Made by a program: the position numbers and the translations under genes. A stretch of DNA of 64,000 nucleotides, taken from positions 3,176,001-3,240,000 of the forward strand of contig CP034537.1 of the NCBI GenBank assembly GCA_004000515.1. Direction: 5' to 3'. The notes beneath the pieces are model-generated. The model was given only the letters and a program-made list of their open reading frames with translations, had not been told where the DNA came from and made no database searches. Positions 9,173 to 18,924 of the stretch are shown here, in pieces (positions within the stretch are counted from its first letter, which is position 1; each line of letters begins with the position of its first letter). The DNA is from Pseudomonas poae. Its GTDB lineage: Bacteria > Pseudomonadota > Gammaproteobacteria > Pseudomonadales > Pseudomonadaceae.

Positions 9173-9182
9173 TGTCGACAAT
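9173..9182. promoter_or_regulatory. Downstream operator of the prp operon, TGTCGACAAT
   Basis: An 8-base palindrome TGTCGACA immediately before the regulator ATG at 9183, matching the core of the upstream site. Binding here would block transcription or translation start. Confidence 0.6.
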
Positions 9183-9893
9183 ATGCTGGATCAAGCGGAA
9201 GCCTCGGTCGCGGTGTCAGACGAATCCCAGACCATGTCTGAAAACGTCTTCCGCCGTATCCAGGCCGCCATCGTCAAGGGTGAGATCGCCCCCGGCAGCA
9301 AGATCTCCGAGCCGGAACTGGCGCGTACCTACGGCATCAGCCGTGGCCCGCTGCGCGAGGCGATCCATCGACTGGAAGGCCAGCGCCTATTGGTGCGCGT
9401 ACCCCATGTCGGCGCGCGGGTAGTGTCGTTGAGCCACGCTGAATTGATCGAACTCTACGAAATCCGCGAATCCCTCGAAGGCATGGCCTGTCGCCTGGCT
9501 GCCGAGCGCATGACCGATGCGGAGATCGAAGAATTGCGCCAGGTGTTGCACACCCACGAGCGCGACGAAGCCTTCCAGGCCGGCCTCGGCTACTACCAGC
9601 AGGAAGGCGACTTCGATTTTCATTACCGGATAATTCAAGGTGCCGGTAACCGTACCCTCACCCAAATGCTCTGCGGCGAGCTTTACCAATTGGTGCGCAT
9701 GTACCGCATCCAGTTTTCCGCGACCCCTAATCGTCCACGCCAGGCTTTTGCCGAGCACCACCGAATTCTCGATGCGATTGCCGATCGTGACGGTGAACTG
9801 GCCGAACTGCTGATGCGCCGCCATATCGGCGCCTCCAAACGCAACATCGCCCGTCATTTCCCCGACGGTGCCCCCCAATCACGAGGTGAATGA
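9183..9893 (+). CDS. prpR: GntR/FCD-family regulator of the 2-methylcitrate operon
   Basis: 236 residues from the ATG at 9183. The N-terminal winged helix contains [20 protein letters not shown] and [18 protein letters not shown] (about residues 33-75). The C-terminal FCD ligand domain has the metal-binding Asp/His set in [21 protein letters not shown] and [10 protein letters not shown]. It is the first gene of the prp operon; its TGA overlaps the prpB start. In pseudomonads the prp genes are controlled by a GntR protein rather than the enteric sigma-54 activator. Two TGTCGACA palindromes flank its promoter. An in-frame TTG at 9141 would add 14 residues but overlaps the promoter. Confidence 0.88.
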   Translation: MLDQAEASVAVSDESQTMSENVFRRIQAAIVKGEIAPGSKISEPELARTYGISRGPLREAIHRLEGQRLLVRVPHVGARVVSLSHAELIELYEIRESLEGMACRLAAERMTDAEIEELRQVLHTHERDEAFQAGLGYYQQEGDFDFHYRIIQGAGNRTLTQMLCGELYQLVRMYRIQFSATPNRPRQAFAEHHRILDAIADRDGELAELLMRRHIGASKRNIARHFPDGAPQSRGE

Positions 9894-10786
9894 TGAGTTC
9901 GAATAATAAAAGCACTCCCGGCCAGCGTTTCCGTGACGCCGTCGCCAGCGAGCATCCCTTGCAGGTGGTCGGCGCGATCAACGCCAACCATGCGCTGCTG
10001 GCCAAACGTGCCGGTTTCAAGGCGATCTACCTGTCGGGTGGCGGTGTTGCTGCCGGTTCCCTGGGCGTGCCGGACTTAGGGATTACCGGCCTGGATGACG
10101 TGCTCACCGACGTGCGCCGCATCACCGACGTCTGCGACCTGCCGTTGCTGGTGGATGTGGACACCGGTTTCGGCTCCTCGGCGTTCAACGTGGCGCGCAC
10201 CGTCAAGTCGATGATCAAGTTCGGCGCCGCCGCCATCCATATCGAAGACCAGGTCGGCGCCAAGCGCTGTGGCCATCGTCCGAACAAAGAAATTGTGAGC
10301 CAGCAGGAAATGGTCGACCGCATCAAGGCTGCCGTGGATGCGCGCACCGATGACAGCTTTGTGATCATGGCGCGTACCGACGCGCTGGCGGTCGAAGGCC
10401 TGGAGTCCGCCCTGGAGCGTGCCGCCGCTTGCATCGAAGCCGGCGCCGACATGGTCTTCCCCGAAGCCATTACCGAACTTGAGATGTACAAGCTGTTCGC
10501 CTCCCGCGTGAAGGCGCCGATCCTGGCCAACATCACCGAGTTCGGCGCCACACCGCTGTACACCACCGAACAGTTGAAATCTGCCGATGTTTCCATCGTG
10601 CTGTACCCGCTCTCAGCCTTTCGCGCCATGAACAAGGCCGCCGAGAACGTCTACACCGCGATCCGTCGCGACGGTACCCAGCAGAACGTGATCGACACCA
10701 TGCAAACCCGCATGGAGCTTTACGATCGCATCGACTACCACACCTTTGAGCAGAAGCTCGACGCGCTGTTCGCAGCCAAGAAGTAA
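9893..10786 (+). CDS. prpB: 2-methylisocitrate lyase
   Basis: 297 residues. It splits 2-methylisocitrate into pyruvate and succinate, the last step of the 2-methylcitrate cycle. The isocitrate-lyase superfamily signature is seen as [21 protein letters not shown] (catalytic Cys in KRCGH) and [11 protein letters not shown]. The ATG at 9893 is six bases after GAGG; an ATG at 9890 is also possible. Start and upstream stop overlap, so translation is coupled to the regulator. Confidence 0.95.
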   Translation: MSSNNKSTPGQRFRDAVASEHPLQVVGAINANHALLAKRAGFKAIYLSGGGVAAGSLGVPDLGITGLDDVLTDVRRITDVCDLPLLVDVDTGFGSSAFNVARTVKSMIKFGAAAIHIEDQVGAKRCGHRPNKEIVSQQEMVDRIKAAVDARTDDSFVIMARTDALAVEGLESALERAAACIEAGADMVFPEAITELEMYKLFASRVKAPILANITEFGATPLYTTEQLKSADVSIVLYPLSAFRAMNKAAENVYTAIRRDGTQQNVIDTMQTRMELYDRIDYHTFEQKLDALFAAKK

Positions 10787-10826
10787 AGAACAGCCTCCCT
10801 AATAAATTCAAGATTGGAGAACCGAC

Positions 10827-11954
10827 ATGGCTGAAGCAAAAGTACTCAGTGGCGCTGGCCTGCGTGGCCAAGTAGCCGGCCAGACCGCACTGTCCACCGT
10901 GGGCCAGGCGGGTGCCGGCCTGACCTATCGCGGCTATGACGTGCGCGAACTGGCCGCCGATGCGCAATTCGAAGAAGTCGCCTACCTGCTGCTGTACGGC
11001 GAGTTGCCGACTAAAACCGAGTTGGCGGCCTACAGCGCCAAGTTGAGCAAACTGCGTGACTTGCCCCAAGCGCTGAAAGAAGTGCTGGAACGCATCCCTG
11101 CCGACGCCCACCCGATGGATGTGATGCGCACCGGTTGCTCGTTCCTCGGCAATATCGAGCCCGAGAAAGATTTCAGCGTGCAGCGCGATGTCACCGACCG
11201 CTTGCTCGCCGCCTTCCCGGCGATCATGTGCTACTGGTACCGCTTCAGCCACGACGGCAAGCGCATCGACTGCGTGACCGACGAGCCTTCCATCGGCGGC
11301 CACTTCCTGCACCTGCTGCACGGCAAGAAGCCAAGCGAGTTGCACGTCAAAGTGATGAACGTGTCGCTGATCCTCTATGCAGAGCACGAATTCAACGCCT
11401 CGACGTTCACCGCGCGCGTGTGTGCCTCGACCCTGTCCGACCTGTATTCCTGCGTCACCGCGGCCATCGGCTCGCTGCGCGGCCCGTTGCATGGCGGCGC
11501 CAACGAAGCAGCAATGGAAATGATCGAGCGCTTCACCTCGGCCGAAGATGCCGTGGAAGGCACCCTCGGCATGCTGGCGCGCAAGGACAAGATCATGGGC
11601 TTCGGCCACGCGATCTACAAAGACAGCGACCCGCGTAATGAAGTGATCAAGGGCTGGGCGAAAAAGCTCGCCGATGAAGTAGGCGACAAGGTGCTGTTCC
11701 CGGTCTCCGAAGCCATCGACAAGACCATGTGGGAGCAGAAGAAACTGTTCCCCAACGCCGACTTCTACCATGCCTCGGCGTACCACTTCATGGGCATCCC
11801 GACCAAGTTGTTCACGCCGATCTTCGTGTGCTCACGCCTGACCGGCTGGGCCGCGCATGTGTTCGAGCAGCGCGCCAACAACCGCATCATCCGCCCAAGC
11901 GCCGAGTACATCGGCGTTGAGCAGCGCAAGTTCGTGCCAATCGAACGTCGCTGA
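10827..11954 (+). CDS. prpC: 2-methylcitrate synthase
   Basis: 375 residues, citrate-synthase fold. It condenses propionyl-CoA with oxaloacetate. Active-site regions are visible: LRGPLHGGANEAAMEM with a catalytic His, FGHAIYKDSDPRNE with the second His, and the Asp in PNADFYHASAYHFMG. The size fits the short prokaryotic methylcitrate synthase group. A ribosome site (TGGAGA) precedes the ATG by eight bases. Forty bases after prpB in the same operon. Confidence 0.95.
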   Translation: MAEAKVLSGAGLRGQVAGQTALSTVGQAGAGLTYRGYDVRELAADAQFEEVAYLLLYGELPTKTELAAYSAKLSKLRDLPQALKEVLERIPADAHPMDVMRTGCSFLGNIEPEKDFSVQRDVTDRLLAAFPAIMCYWYRFSHDGKRIDCVTDEPSIGGHFLHLLHGKKPSELHVKVMNVSLILYAEHEFNASTFTARVCASTLSDLYSCVTAAIGSLRGPLHGGANEAAMEMIERFTSAEDAVEGTLGMLARKDKIMGFGHAIYKDSDPRNEVIKGWAKKLADEVGDKVLFPVSEAIDKTMWEQKKLFPNADFYHASAYHFMGIPTKLFTPIFVCSRLTGWAAHVFEQRANNRIIRPSAEYIGVEQRKFVPIERR

Positions 11955-12053
11955 GTGGGATGAACTGAACACACTGGCAAATGGGCTTTATTGTGGGAGC
12001 TGGGCCAGTGTCGACAGTCCGCCCTTTGAACCTACCGTGACCGAGTCCTGACG

Positions 12054-14643
12054 ATGAACACTGAATTTCGCAAACCGCTCCCCGGCAGCCGCCTGGATTT
12101 CTTCGACGCCCGTGCGGCTGTCGAGGCAATCACCCTGGCGCCTACGCCACCTTGCCCTACACCTCACGCGTACTCGCCGAGAACCTGGTGCGTCGCTGCG
12201 ACCCGGCCACCCTCAATGCGTCCCTGAGCCAACTGATCGAGCGCAAGCGCGACCTCGACTTCCCCTGGTTCCCGGCGCGCGTGGTGTGCCACGACATTCT
12301 CGGCCAGACCGCCCTGGTAGACCTCGCCGGCCTGCGCGACGCCATCGCCCAGCAAGGTGGCGACCCGGCGCAGGTCAACCCGGTGGTGCCGACCCAACTG
12401 ATCGTCGACCACTCCTTGGCCGTCGAAGCCGGTGGTTTCGACCCAGACGCGTTCGAAAAAACCGTGCCATTGAAGACCGTCGCAACGAAGACCGTTTCCA
12501 CTTTATCGAGTGGACCAAAAGGCCTTCAAGAACGTCGACGTGATCCCGCCGGGCAACGGCATCATGCACCAGATCAACCTGGAGAAAATGTCTCCGGTGA
12601 TCCAGGTGCGCGACGGCGTAGCGTTCCCCGACACTTGCGTCGGCACCGACAGCCACACCCCGCACGTGGATGCCCTGGGCGTAATCGCCATCGGCGTCGG
12701 TGGCTTGGAAGCCGAGAGCGTGATGCTTGGCCGCGCCTCGTGGATGCGTCTGCCGGAAAGCGTCGGCGTGGAACTGACCGGCAAGCTGCAACCGGGCATC
12801 ACTGCCACCGATATGGTGCTGGCGCTGACGGAGTTTTTGCGTAAGCAGAAAGTGGTCGGCGCGTGGCTGGAGTTCTTCGGCGAGGGCGCTTCGGCGCTGA
12901 CGCTGGGCGACCGCGCGACCATCTCCAACATGGCCCCGGAATACGGCGCCACCGCAGCGATGTTCTACATCGACCAACAGACTATCGCTTATCTGAAACT
13001 CACGGGCCGTGAAGACGAACAAGTCACCCTGGTGGAGCAATACGCACGTCATACCGGCCTGTGGGCGGATGACCTCAAAGGCGCGCAATATGAGCGTGGC
13101 CTGACGTTCGATTTGTCCAGCGTCGTGCGCAACATGGCCGGCCCGAGCAACCCGCACGCCCGCGTCGCGACCAGCGACCTCGCATCGAAAGGCATCAGCG
13201 GCCAGTGGGAAGAAGTGCCCGGCCAAATGCCAGATGGCGCAGTCATCATTGCCGCCATCACCAGCTGCACCAACACCAGCAACCCGCGCAACGTGATTGC
13301 CGCAGGCCTGCTGGCGCGCAATGCCAACAAGCTCGGGCTGGTGCGCAAACCGTGGGTCAATCGTCCCTGGCACCGGGTTCGAAAACCGTTGCCATGTACC
13401 TTGAAGACGCCGGCCTGGATCATGAACTGGAAAAACTCGGCTTCGGCGTGGTGGCCTTCGCCTGCACCACGTGCAACGGCATGTCTGGCGCGCTCGATCC
13501 GGTGATCCAGCAAGAGATCATCGACCGCGACTTGTACGCCACCGCCGTGTTGTCGGGCAACCGCAACTTTGACGGGCGCATTCACCCGTACGCCAAGCAG
13601 GCGTTCCTCGCATCGCCGCCGCTGGTGGTGGCTTACGCGATTGCCGGCACCATCCGTTTCGACATCGAAAAGACGTGCTGGGCCTCGACGCCGACGGCAA
13701 GGAAATCCGCCTGCAGGACATCTGGCCAAGCGACGAAGAAATCGACGCGGTGGTGAAGGTCTCGGTCAAGCCGGAGCAGTTCCGCAAGGTCTACATCCCG
13801 ATGTTCGCCATTCACGAAGACACCGGCCCCAAGGTTGCGCCGCTGTATGACTGGCGCCCGCAAAGCACCTATATTCGACGCCCGCCGTACTGGGAAGGCG
13901 CATTGGCCGGTGCGCGTCCGCTCAAGGGCATGCGCCCGCTGGCGGTGCTGCCGGACAACATCACCACTGACCACCTGTCGCCGTCCAACGCGATCATGCT
14001 CGACAGTGCCGCCGGTGAATACCTGGCGAAAATGGGCTTGCCGGAAGTCGACTTCAACTCCTACGCGACTCATCGGGGCGACCATTTGACCGCGCAGCGC
14101 GCGACGTTCGCCAACCCAAAACTGTTCAACGAAATGGTGGTGGAAAACGGCAAGGTCAAACAGGGTTCCCTGGCACGCATCGAGCCCGAAGGCCAGGTCA
14201 CGCGGATGTGGGAAGCCATCGAAACCTACATGGAGCGCAAGCAGCCGCTGATCATCATTGCCGGCGCCGACTACGGCCAGGGTTCTTCCCGCGACTGGGC
14301 GGCCAAAGGCGTGCGCCTCGCCGGCGTGGAAGCAATTGCTGCCGAAGGTTTCGAGCGCATCCACCGTACCAACCTGGTGGGCATGGGCGTGTTGCCGTTG
14401 GAGTTCCTGCCGGGCACCGACCGTCATACCTTGAACATCGACGGCAGCGAAACCTATGACGTGGTCGGCTCGCGCACCCCGCGTGCGCAACTGACCCTGG
14501 TGATCCACCGCAAGAATGGCGAACGTGTCGAAGTGCCGGTGACCTGCCGCCTGGACACCGCCGAAGAAGTGTCGATCTACGAGGCGGGCGGCGTGTTGCA
14601 ACGTTTTGCCCAGGACTTCCTGGAATCGGCAGCGACTGCCTGA
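12054..14643 (+). CDS. acnD: Fe/S-dependent 2-methylcitrate dehydratase AcnD, five frameshifts
   Basis: 864 residues after repair (normal for AcnD). It dehydrates 2-methylcitrate to 2-methylaconitate together with PrpF. Breaks, each one missing base: CCC at 12133, A6 at 12456, A4 at 12517, AA at 13359, A4 at 13668. Repair gives a continuous aconitase-type sequence: NTEFRKPLPGSRLDFFDARA at the start, ECxxxx-type [4Fe-4S] cysteines in ITSCTNTSNPRNV and CTTCNGMSGAL, and the swivelling domain with GADYGQGSSRDWAAKG and FERIHRTNLVGMGVLP. Five breaks in one gene with no other decay points to base-calling error. Confidence 0.9.
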
Positions 14644-14652
14644 GGGGTAACC

Positions 14653-15911
14653 ATGGCACACGTAGCGCAAATCAAGATCCCCGCCACCTATATGCGTGGC
14701 GGCACCAGTAAGGGTGTGTTTTTCAGCCTCAAGGACCTGCCCGAGTCGGCGCAGGTCCCGAGCGCTGCGCGCGACGCCCTGTTGCTACGGGTAATCGGCA
14801 GCCCCGACCCGTACGACAAGCAGATCGACGGCATGGGCGGCGCCACGTCCAGCACCAGCAAAACCGTGATCCTGGCCAAAAGCACCCGCGCCGATCATGA
14901 CGTGGATTACCTGTTCGGCCAGGTGTCCATCGACAAACCATTCGTGGACTGGAGCGGCAACTGCGGCAACCTGTCGGCGGCGGTGGGTTCGTTCGCCATC
15001 AGCGCGGGGCTGGTCGACCCGGCTCGCGTGCCCCGCAACGGCGTGGCCGTGGTACGTGTGTGGCAGGCCAATATCGGCAAGACCATCATTGCCCACGTGC
15101 CAATTACTGACGGCGCGGTGCAGGAAACCGGCGACTTCGAGCTGGATGGCGTGACCTTCCCAGCGGCCGAAGTGCAGTTGGAGTTCATGGACCCGGCAGC
15201 AGAAGAAGAGGGGGCGGCGGCTCGATGTTCCCCACCGGCAACCTGGTGGACGACCTGGAGGTGCCCGGCGTCGGCACGTTCAAGGCCACGCTGATCAACG
15301 CGGGCATCCCGACCATCTTCATCAACGCCGAAGACCTGGGCTACACCGGCACCGAGTTGCAGAGTGCGATCAACAGCGACCCTAAGGCCCTGGCAATGTT
15401 TGAAACGGTACGGGCCTACGGCGCATTGCGCATGGGCCTGATCAAGCACCTGGACGAAGCGGCCCAGCGCCAGCACACACCGAAGGTGGCGTTTGTGGCC
15501 AAGCCTGCGGACTACGTGGCATCCAGCGGCAAGGCGATCAAGGCCGGTGATGTCGACCTGCTGGTGCGTGCGCTGTCCATGGGCAAGCTGCACCACGCGA
15601 TGATGGGCACGGCGGCGGTGGCGATTGGCACGGCGGCGGCGATTTCCGGCACGTTGGTCAACCTCGCAGCCGGTGGTGTGGAACGCAATGCGGTGCGGTT
15701 CGGGCATCCGTCCGGCACGTTGCGCGTGGGCGCCGAGGCCAGTGAGGTGAACGGTGAGTGGGTAGTGAAGAAAGCCATCATGAGCCGCAGTGCGCGGGTG
15801 CTGATGGAAGGCTTCGTGCGCATCCCCGGCGACGCTTTCAGCGACTTGCACCGAGTGTGGGAGCGGGCTTGCTCGCGAATGCGGTGGATCAGTCAGCACA
15901 TCTGTGGCTGA
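14653..15911 (+). CDS. prpF: 2-methylaconitate cis-trans isomerase PrpF, one frameshift, REP-derived C-terminus
   Basis: About 419 residues after repair; the family is about 396. PrpF isomerises the AcnD product so that PrpD/aconitase can use it. The start has YMRGGTSKGVFF, and KIDGMGGATSSTSKT-like and DWSGNCGNLSAAVGSF stretches are typical of the diaminopimelate-epimerase-like fold. One G is missing from the run at 15210-15214. After the expected end (RIPGDAF) the frame runs on for 23 residues, of which the last 18 or so are encoded by the REP element at 15856. The extra tail is probably a result of REP insertion at or before the old stop codon. Confidence 0.88.
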
Positions 15912-15944
15912 CCCTCCGCATTCGCGAGCAAGCCCGCTCCCACA
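15856..15944. repeat. REP-type inverted repeat, family A, overlapping the end of prpF
   Basis: Left arm TGTGGGAGCGGGCTTGCTCG then CGAATGCGG, right arm the complement, with about 30 bases between. It encodes the last residues of the prpF frame and separates prpF from prpD. Confidence 0.88.
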
Positions 15945-16036
15945 GGTGATTTTTATTCCAAGGCAGGCAATCAAGACCTGCTCCCTGACAACCGTGAGCC
16001 CGAGGACTACCCCCAACCCACTTTTGGAGTACTGCC

Positions 16037-17520
16037 ATGAGCGCCAACGTCGACCAGAACAACCGCCCCGACTACGACCAGGTCTTGCAGGACATCGCCG
16101 ACTACGCCCTCAACTACCGGATCGACTCCCAGGCTGCGCTGGACACCGCCCGTAACTGCCTGATGGACACCTTGGGTTGTGGCCTGCTGGCCCTGCGCTT
16201 TCCCGAGTGCACCAAGCACCTGGGGCCTATCGTCGAGGGCACGGTGGTGCCGTTTGGCGCGCGTGTACCGGGCACCTCGTTCCGACTGGACCCGGTAAAA
16301 GCCGCGTGGGACATCGGCTGCATCGTGCGTTGGCTCGACTACAACGACACCTGGCTCGCCGCCGAATGGGGTCATCCTTCGGATAACCTCGGCGGCATCC
16401 TGGCCGTGGCCGATCACCTCTCGCAAAAACGCGTGGCCAATGGCGATGCACCGCTGACCGTACGTGCGGTGTTGGAAGCAATGATCATGGCCCACGAGAT
16501 TCAAGGCGTGATCGCCCTGGAAAACTCCTTCAACCGCGTCGGCCTCGACCACGTGCTGCTGGTGAAAGTCGCCTCCACGGCGGTCACCGCCAAGCTGATG
16601 GGCGCTAACCGCGAGCAACTGTTGGCAGCGTTGTCCCATGCGTTTGTCGATGGGCAAGCGTTGCGCACCTATCGTCACGCACCGAATGCCGGGTCACGTA
16701 AATCCTGGGCAGCGGGGGATGCGTCAAGTCGTGGCGTGCGCCTGGCGGATATCGCGTTGCGTGGCGAGATGGGCATTCCCGGCGTATTGAGCGCGCCGCA
16801 ATGGGGCTTTTACGACGTGCTGTTCAGTCACACCAACAAGGACCTGGCGCTCAAACCCGAGGACAAGCGCCTGTTCAGCCTGTCCCAGCCCTACGGCACT
16901 TACGTGATGGAAAACGTGCTGTTCAAGATCAGCTTCCCCGCCGAGTTCCACGCGCAAACGGCCTGCGAAGCAGCGGTGACCTGCACCCGTTGGTGAAAGA
17001 TCGCCTGGATGACATCGACCGCATCGTGATCACCACCCACGAGTCGGCGATCCGCATCATCTCCAAGGTCGGCCAACTGGCCAACGCCGCTGACCGCGAC
17101 CATTGCCTGCAATACATGACCGCCGTCCCGCTGGCGTTCGGCAACCTGGTGGCGGAGCAGTACGAAGATGAGTTCCACGCCGCCCATCCGATCATCGACG
17201 AACTGCGCGACAAGATGGTCATCGTCGAAGACCCGCGCTACAGCCGCGAATACCTGGAAGCGGACAAACGCTCCATCGCCAACGCGGTGCAGGTGTTCTT
17301 CAAGGACGGTTCCAGTACTGAACAAGTGGCGGTGGAATACCCGATTGGCCATCGCCGCCGCCGTGGGGATGGCATTCCGTTGCTGGAAGACAAGTTCAAG
17401 GCCAACCTGGCCACGCGGTTCACGGCGCAGCGCAGCGGGGAGATTTTTGCGTTGTGCAAGGATCAAGCGCGGCTTGAGGCCACGCCGGTCAACCGGTTCG
17501 TGGACCTGTTCGTGATCTAA
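16037..17520 (+). CDS. prpD: 2-methylcitrate dehydratase PrpD, one frameshift
   Basis: 494 residues after repair, MmgE/PrpD fold. It is the cofactor-free dehydratase acting on 2-methylcitrate; its presence beside acnD/prpF gives two routes for the same step, a common arrangement in pseudomonads. Recognisable parts are [54 protein letters not shown] and the C-terminal [21 protein letters not shown] is missing at 16980 (ACC-TGC for ACC-CTG-CAC); without it the first part ends at 16996. Confidence 0.93.
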
Positions 17521-17534
17521 ATAACAACGCGGTC

Positions 17535-17566
17535 AATGTGGGAGCAGGCAAGCCAGCTCCCACATT
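17535..17566. terminator. Short REP-like hairpin ending the prp operon
   Basis: AATGTGGGAGC and GCTCCCACATT form a perfect 11-base stem around AGGCAAGCCA, followed by TTGTTCTG on the plus strand. It lies between the convergent prpD and ABC ATPase genes and could end both transcripts. Confidence 0.6.
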
Positions 17567-17587
17567 TTGTTCTGTGTTGTTCAAGGC

Positions 17588-18910
17588 TTACATACTGCCC
17601 TCGAAGTCCTCCAGGCTAAACGTCTCGGTATGGTCGTCATACGAGAAAATCTCCGCATACCGTCCCCACGCCACCACGGTTTCGAGGGTTTTCTCCACGA
17701 ACGCTTCGGTCATCGAGTCTTCCAATTCCTGCTCGAAACGCACCCGTGGTGCCCGGTGCCCACTGCGCTCCAGCAACACCTGATGAATGCGTGCGGCCAA
17801 CGGCACATGCTGGATCAAATGCTCGGCGAACAAGGTCTTGCGCTCTTGGGTGCCGTAGTCGGCAAACAGCTTGCCCGCATCGGTCAACGTGATGTCGGCA
17901 CCCTTGAGTTCGGCGAAGCCCAAGTGCTCGAGCATTTCTGCCACCGGAAACAGATCGTCCACTTCCAGCAGGCCCCGTTCGGCGACATTGGGCAAACCGG
18001 CGTGACCGTTGTAGGGCTCGGCGGCCAGGGTTTCGATCAAGCCGGCCATCAGGTTGGTGGAGACTTCCGGCAGCAGGCTGCCCATTTTCAGCTCGGGTTT
18101 GCCGGCGCTGGCATCGGCGCTGCGCCGGTCCGTCATCAGCGCGTAGATGTCATCGACCATTTGCCGGAATGTTGGGTCCAGGCGATTGCGCGGGTGAGCA
18201 AACGGTACCTTGATCTCGGCGACCACGCGGCCTGGGTTGGACGACAACACCAGGATGCGGTCGCACATCAGCACGGCTTCCTCGATGTTGTGGGTCACGA
18301 TCAGGATCGACTTGATCGGCAACTGTTTCCCGCTCCACAGGTCCAGCAGGTCGGTGCGCAGGGTTTCGGCGGTGAGCACGTCGAGGGCAGAGAAAGGTTC
18401 GTCCATCAGCAGCAACGTCGGGTTGACCACCAGGCCACGGGCGAAGCCGACGCGCTGGCGCATGCCACCGGACAGCTCGCGCGGGTAGGCGTTTTCAAAA
18501 CCGTCCAGGCCGATCAGGTCGATAGCGGCCAGGGCGCGCCGGCGGGTTTCCTTGCGCTCGACCTGCAAGGCTTGCAGGCCTGCTTCGACGTTTTCCAGCA
18601 CGGTCAGCCAGGGGAACAACGCAAAGGTCTGGAACACCATGGCCACGCCTTCGGCCGGACCGGTCAGCGGCTTGCCGTTGTAGTGCACGTCGCCCGACGA
18701 GGGCTGGATCAGCCCGGCGATGATACGCAGCAAGGTGGACTTGCCGGAGCCAGAGCGCCCGAGCATGCCAACGATCTCGCCTTCATGCAGGCTCAGGTCG
18801 ACGCCACTGAGTACCTGCAGCTCGTCTTTGCCTTTGCCAAACACCCGGTTGACGTTCTTCAACGCGTAGATTTCCGGGGTGTCTGCAGTGTGTTCGATAG
18901 AAGTACTCAT
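17588..18910 (-). CDS. NitT/TauT-type ABC transporter ATP-binding protein with AAA-associated C-terminal domain
   Basis: 440 residues from the ATG at 18910. The ATPase domain has Walker A LGRSGSGKST (about 50), signature ELSGGMRQRVGFARG and Walker B LLLMDEPFSALD. Residues from about 280 on form the extra C-terminal domain found in a subgroup of nitrate/sulfonate-like importers (LMAGLIETLAAEP, EVDDLFPVAEMLEHLGFAEL, KTLFAEHLI). The GTG/ATG at 18928 would overlap the permease stop; the ATG at 18910 gives a normal start. The substrate is unknown. Same operon as the permease. Confidence 0.87.
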   Translation of the reverse strand: MSTSIEHTADTPEIYALKNVNRVFGKGKDELQVLSGVDLSLHEGEIVGMLGRSGSGKSTLLRIIAGLIQPSSGDVHYNGKPLTGPAEGVAMVFQTFALFPWLTVLENVEAGLQALQVERKETRRRALAAIDLIGLDGFENAYPRELSGGMRQRVGFARGLVVNPTLLLMDEPFSALDVLTAETLRTDLLDLWSGKQLPIKSILIVTHNIEEAVLMCDRILVLSSNPGRVVAEIKVPFAHPRNRLDPTFRQMVDDIYALMTDRRSADASAGKPELKMGSLLPEVSTNLMAGLIETLAAEPYNGHAGLPNVAERGLLEVDDLFPVAEMLEHLGFAELKGADITLTDAGKLFADYGTQERKTLFAEHLIQHVPLAARIHQVLLERSGHRAPRVRFEQELEDSMTEAFVEKTLETVVAWGRYAEIFSYDDHTETFSLEDFEGSM

Positions 18911-18924
18911 CACGGTGAATCCCA

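Noticed and set aside
12009..12016. A third TGTCGACA palindrome between prpC and acnD
   Set aside because: The same 8-mer also occurs inside coding sequence at 50331 and as TTGTCGACAA at 47501 in rlmKL, so a single copy here is not significant without the flanking pattern.
12054..14643. acnD as a pseudogene
   Set aside because: All five breaks are one base in a run and the repaired protein is full length with all cluster cysteines, so error is far more likely than decay.
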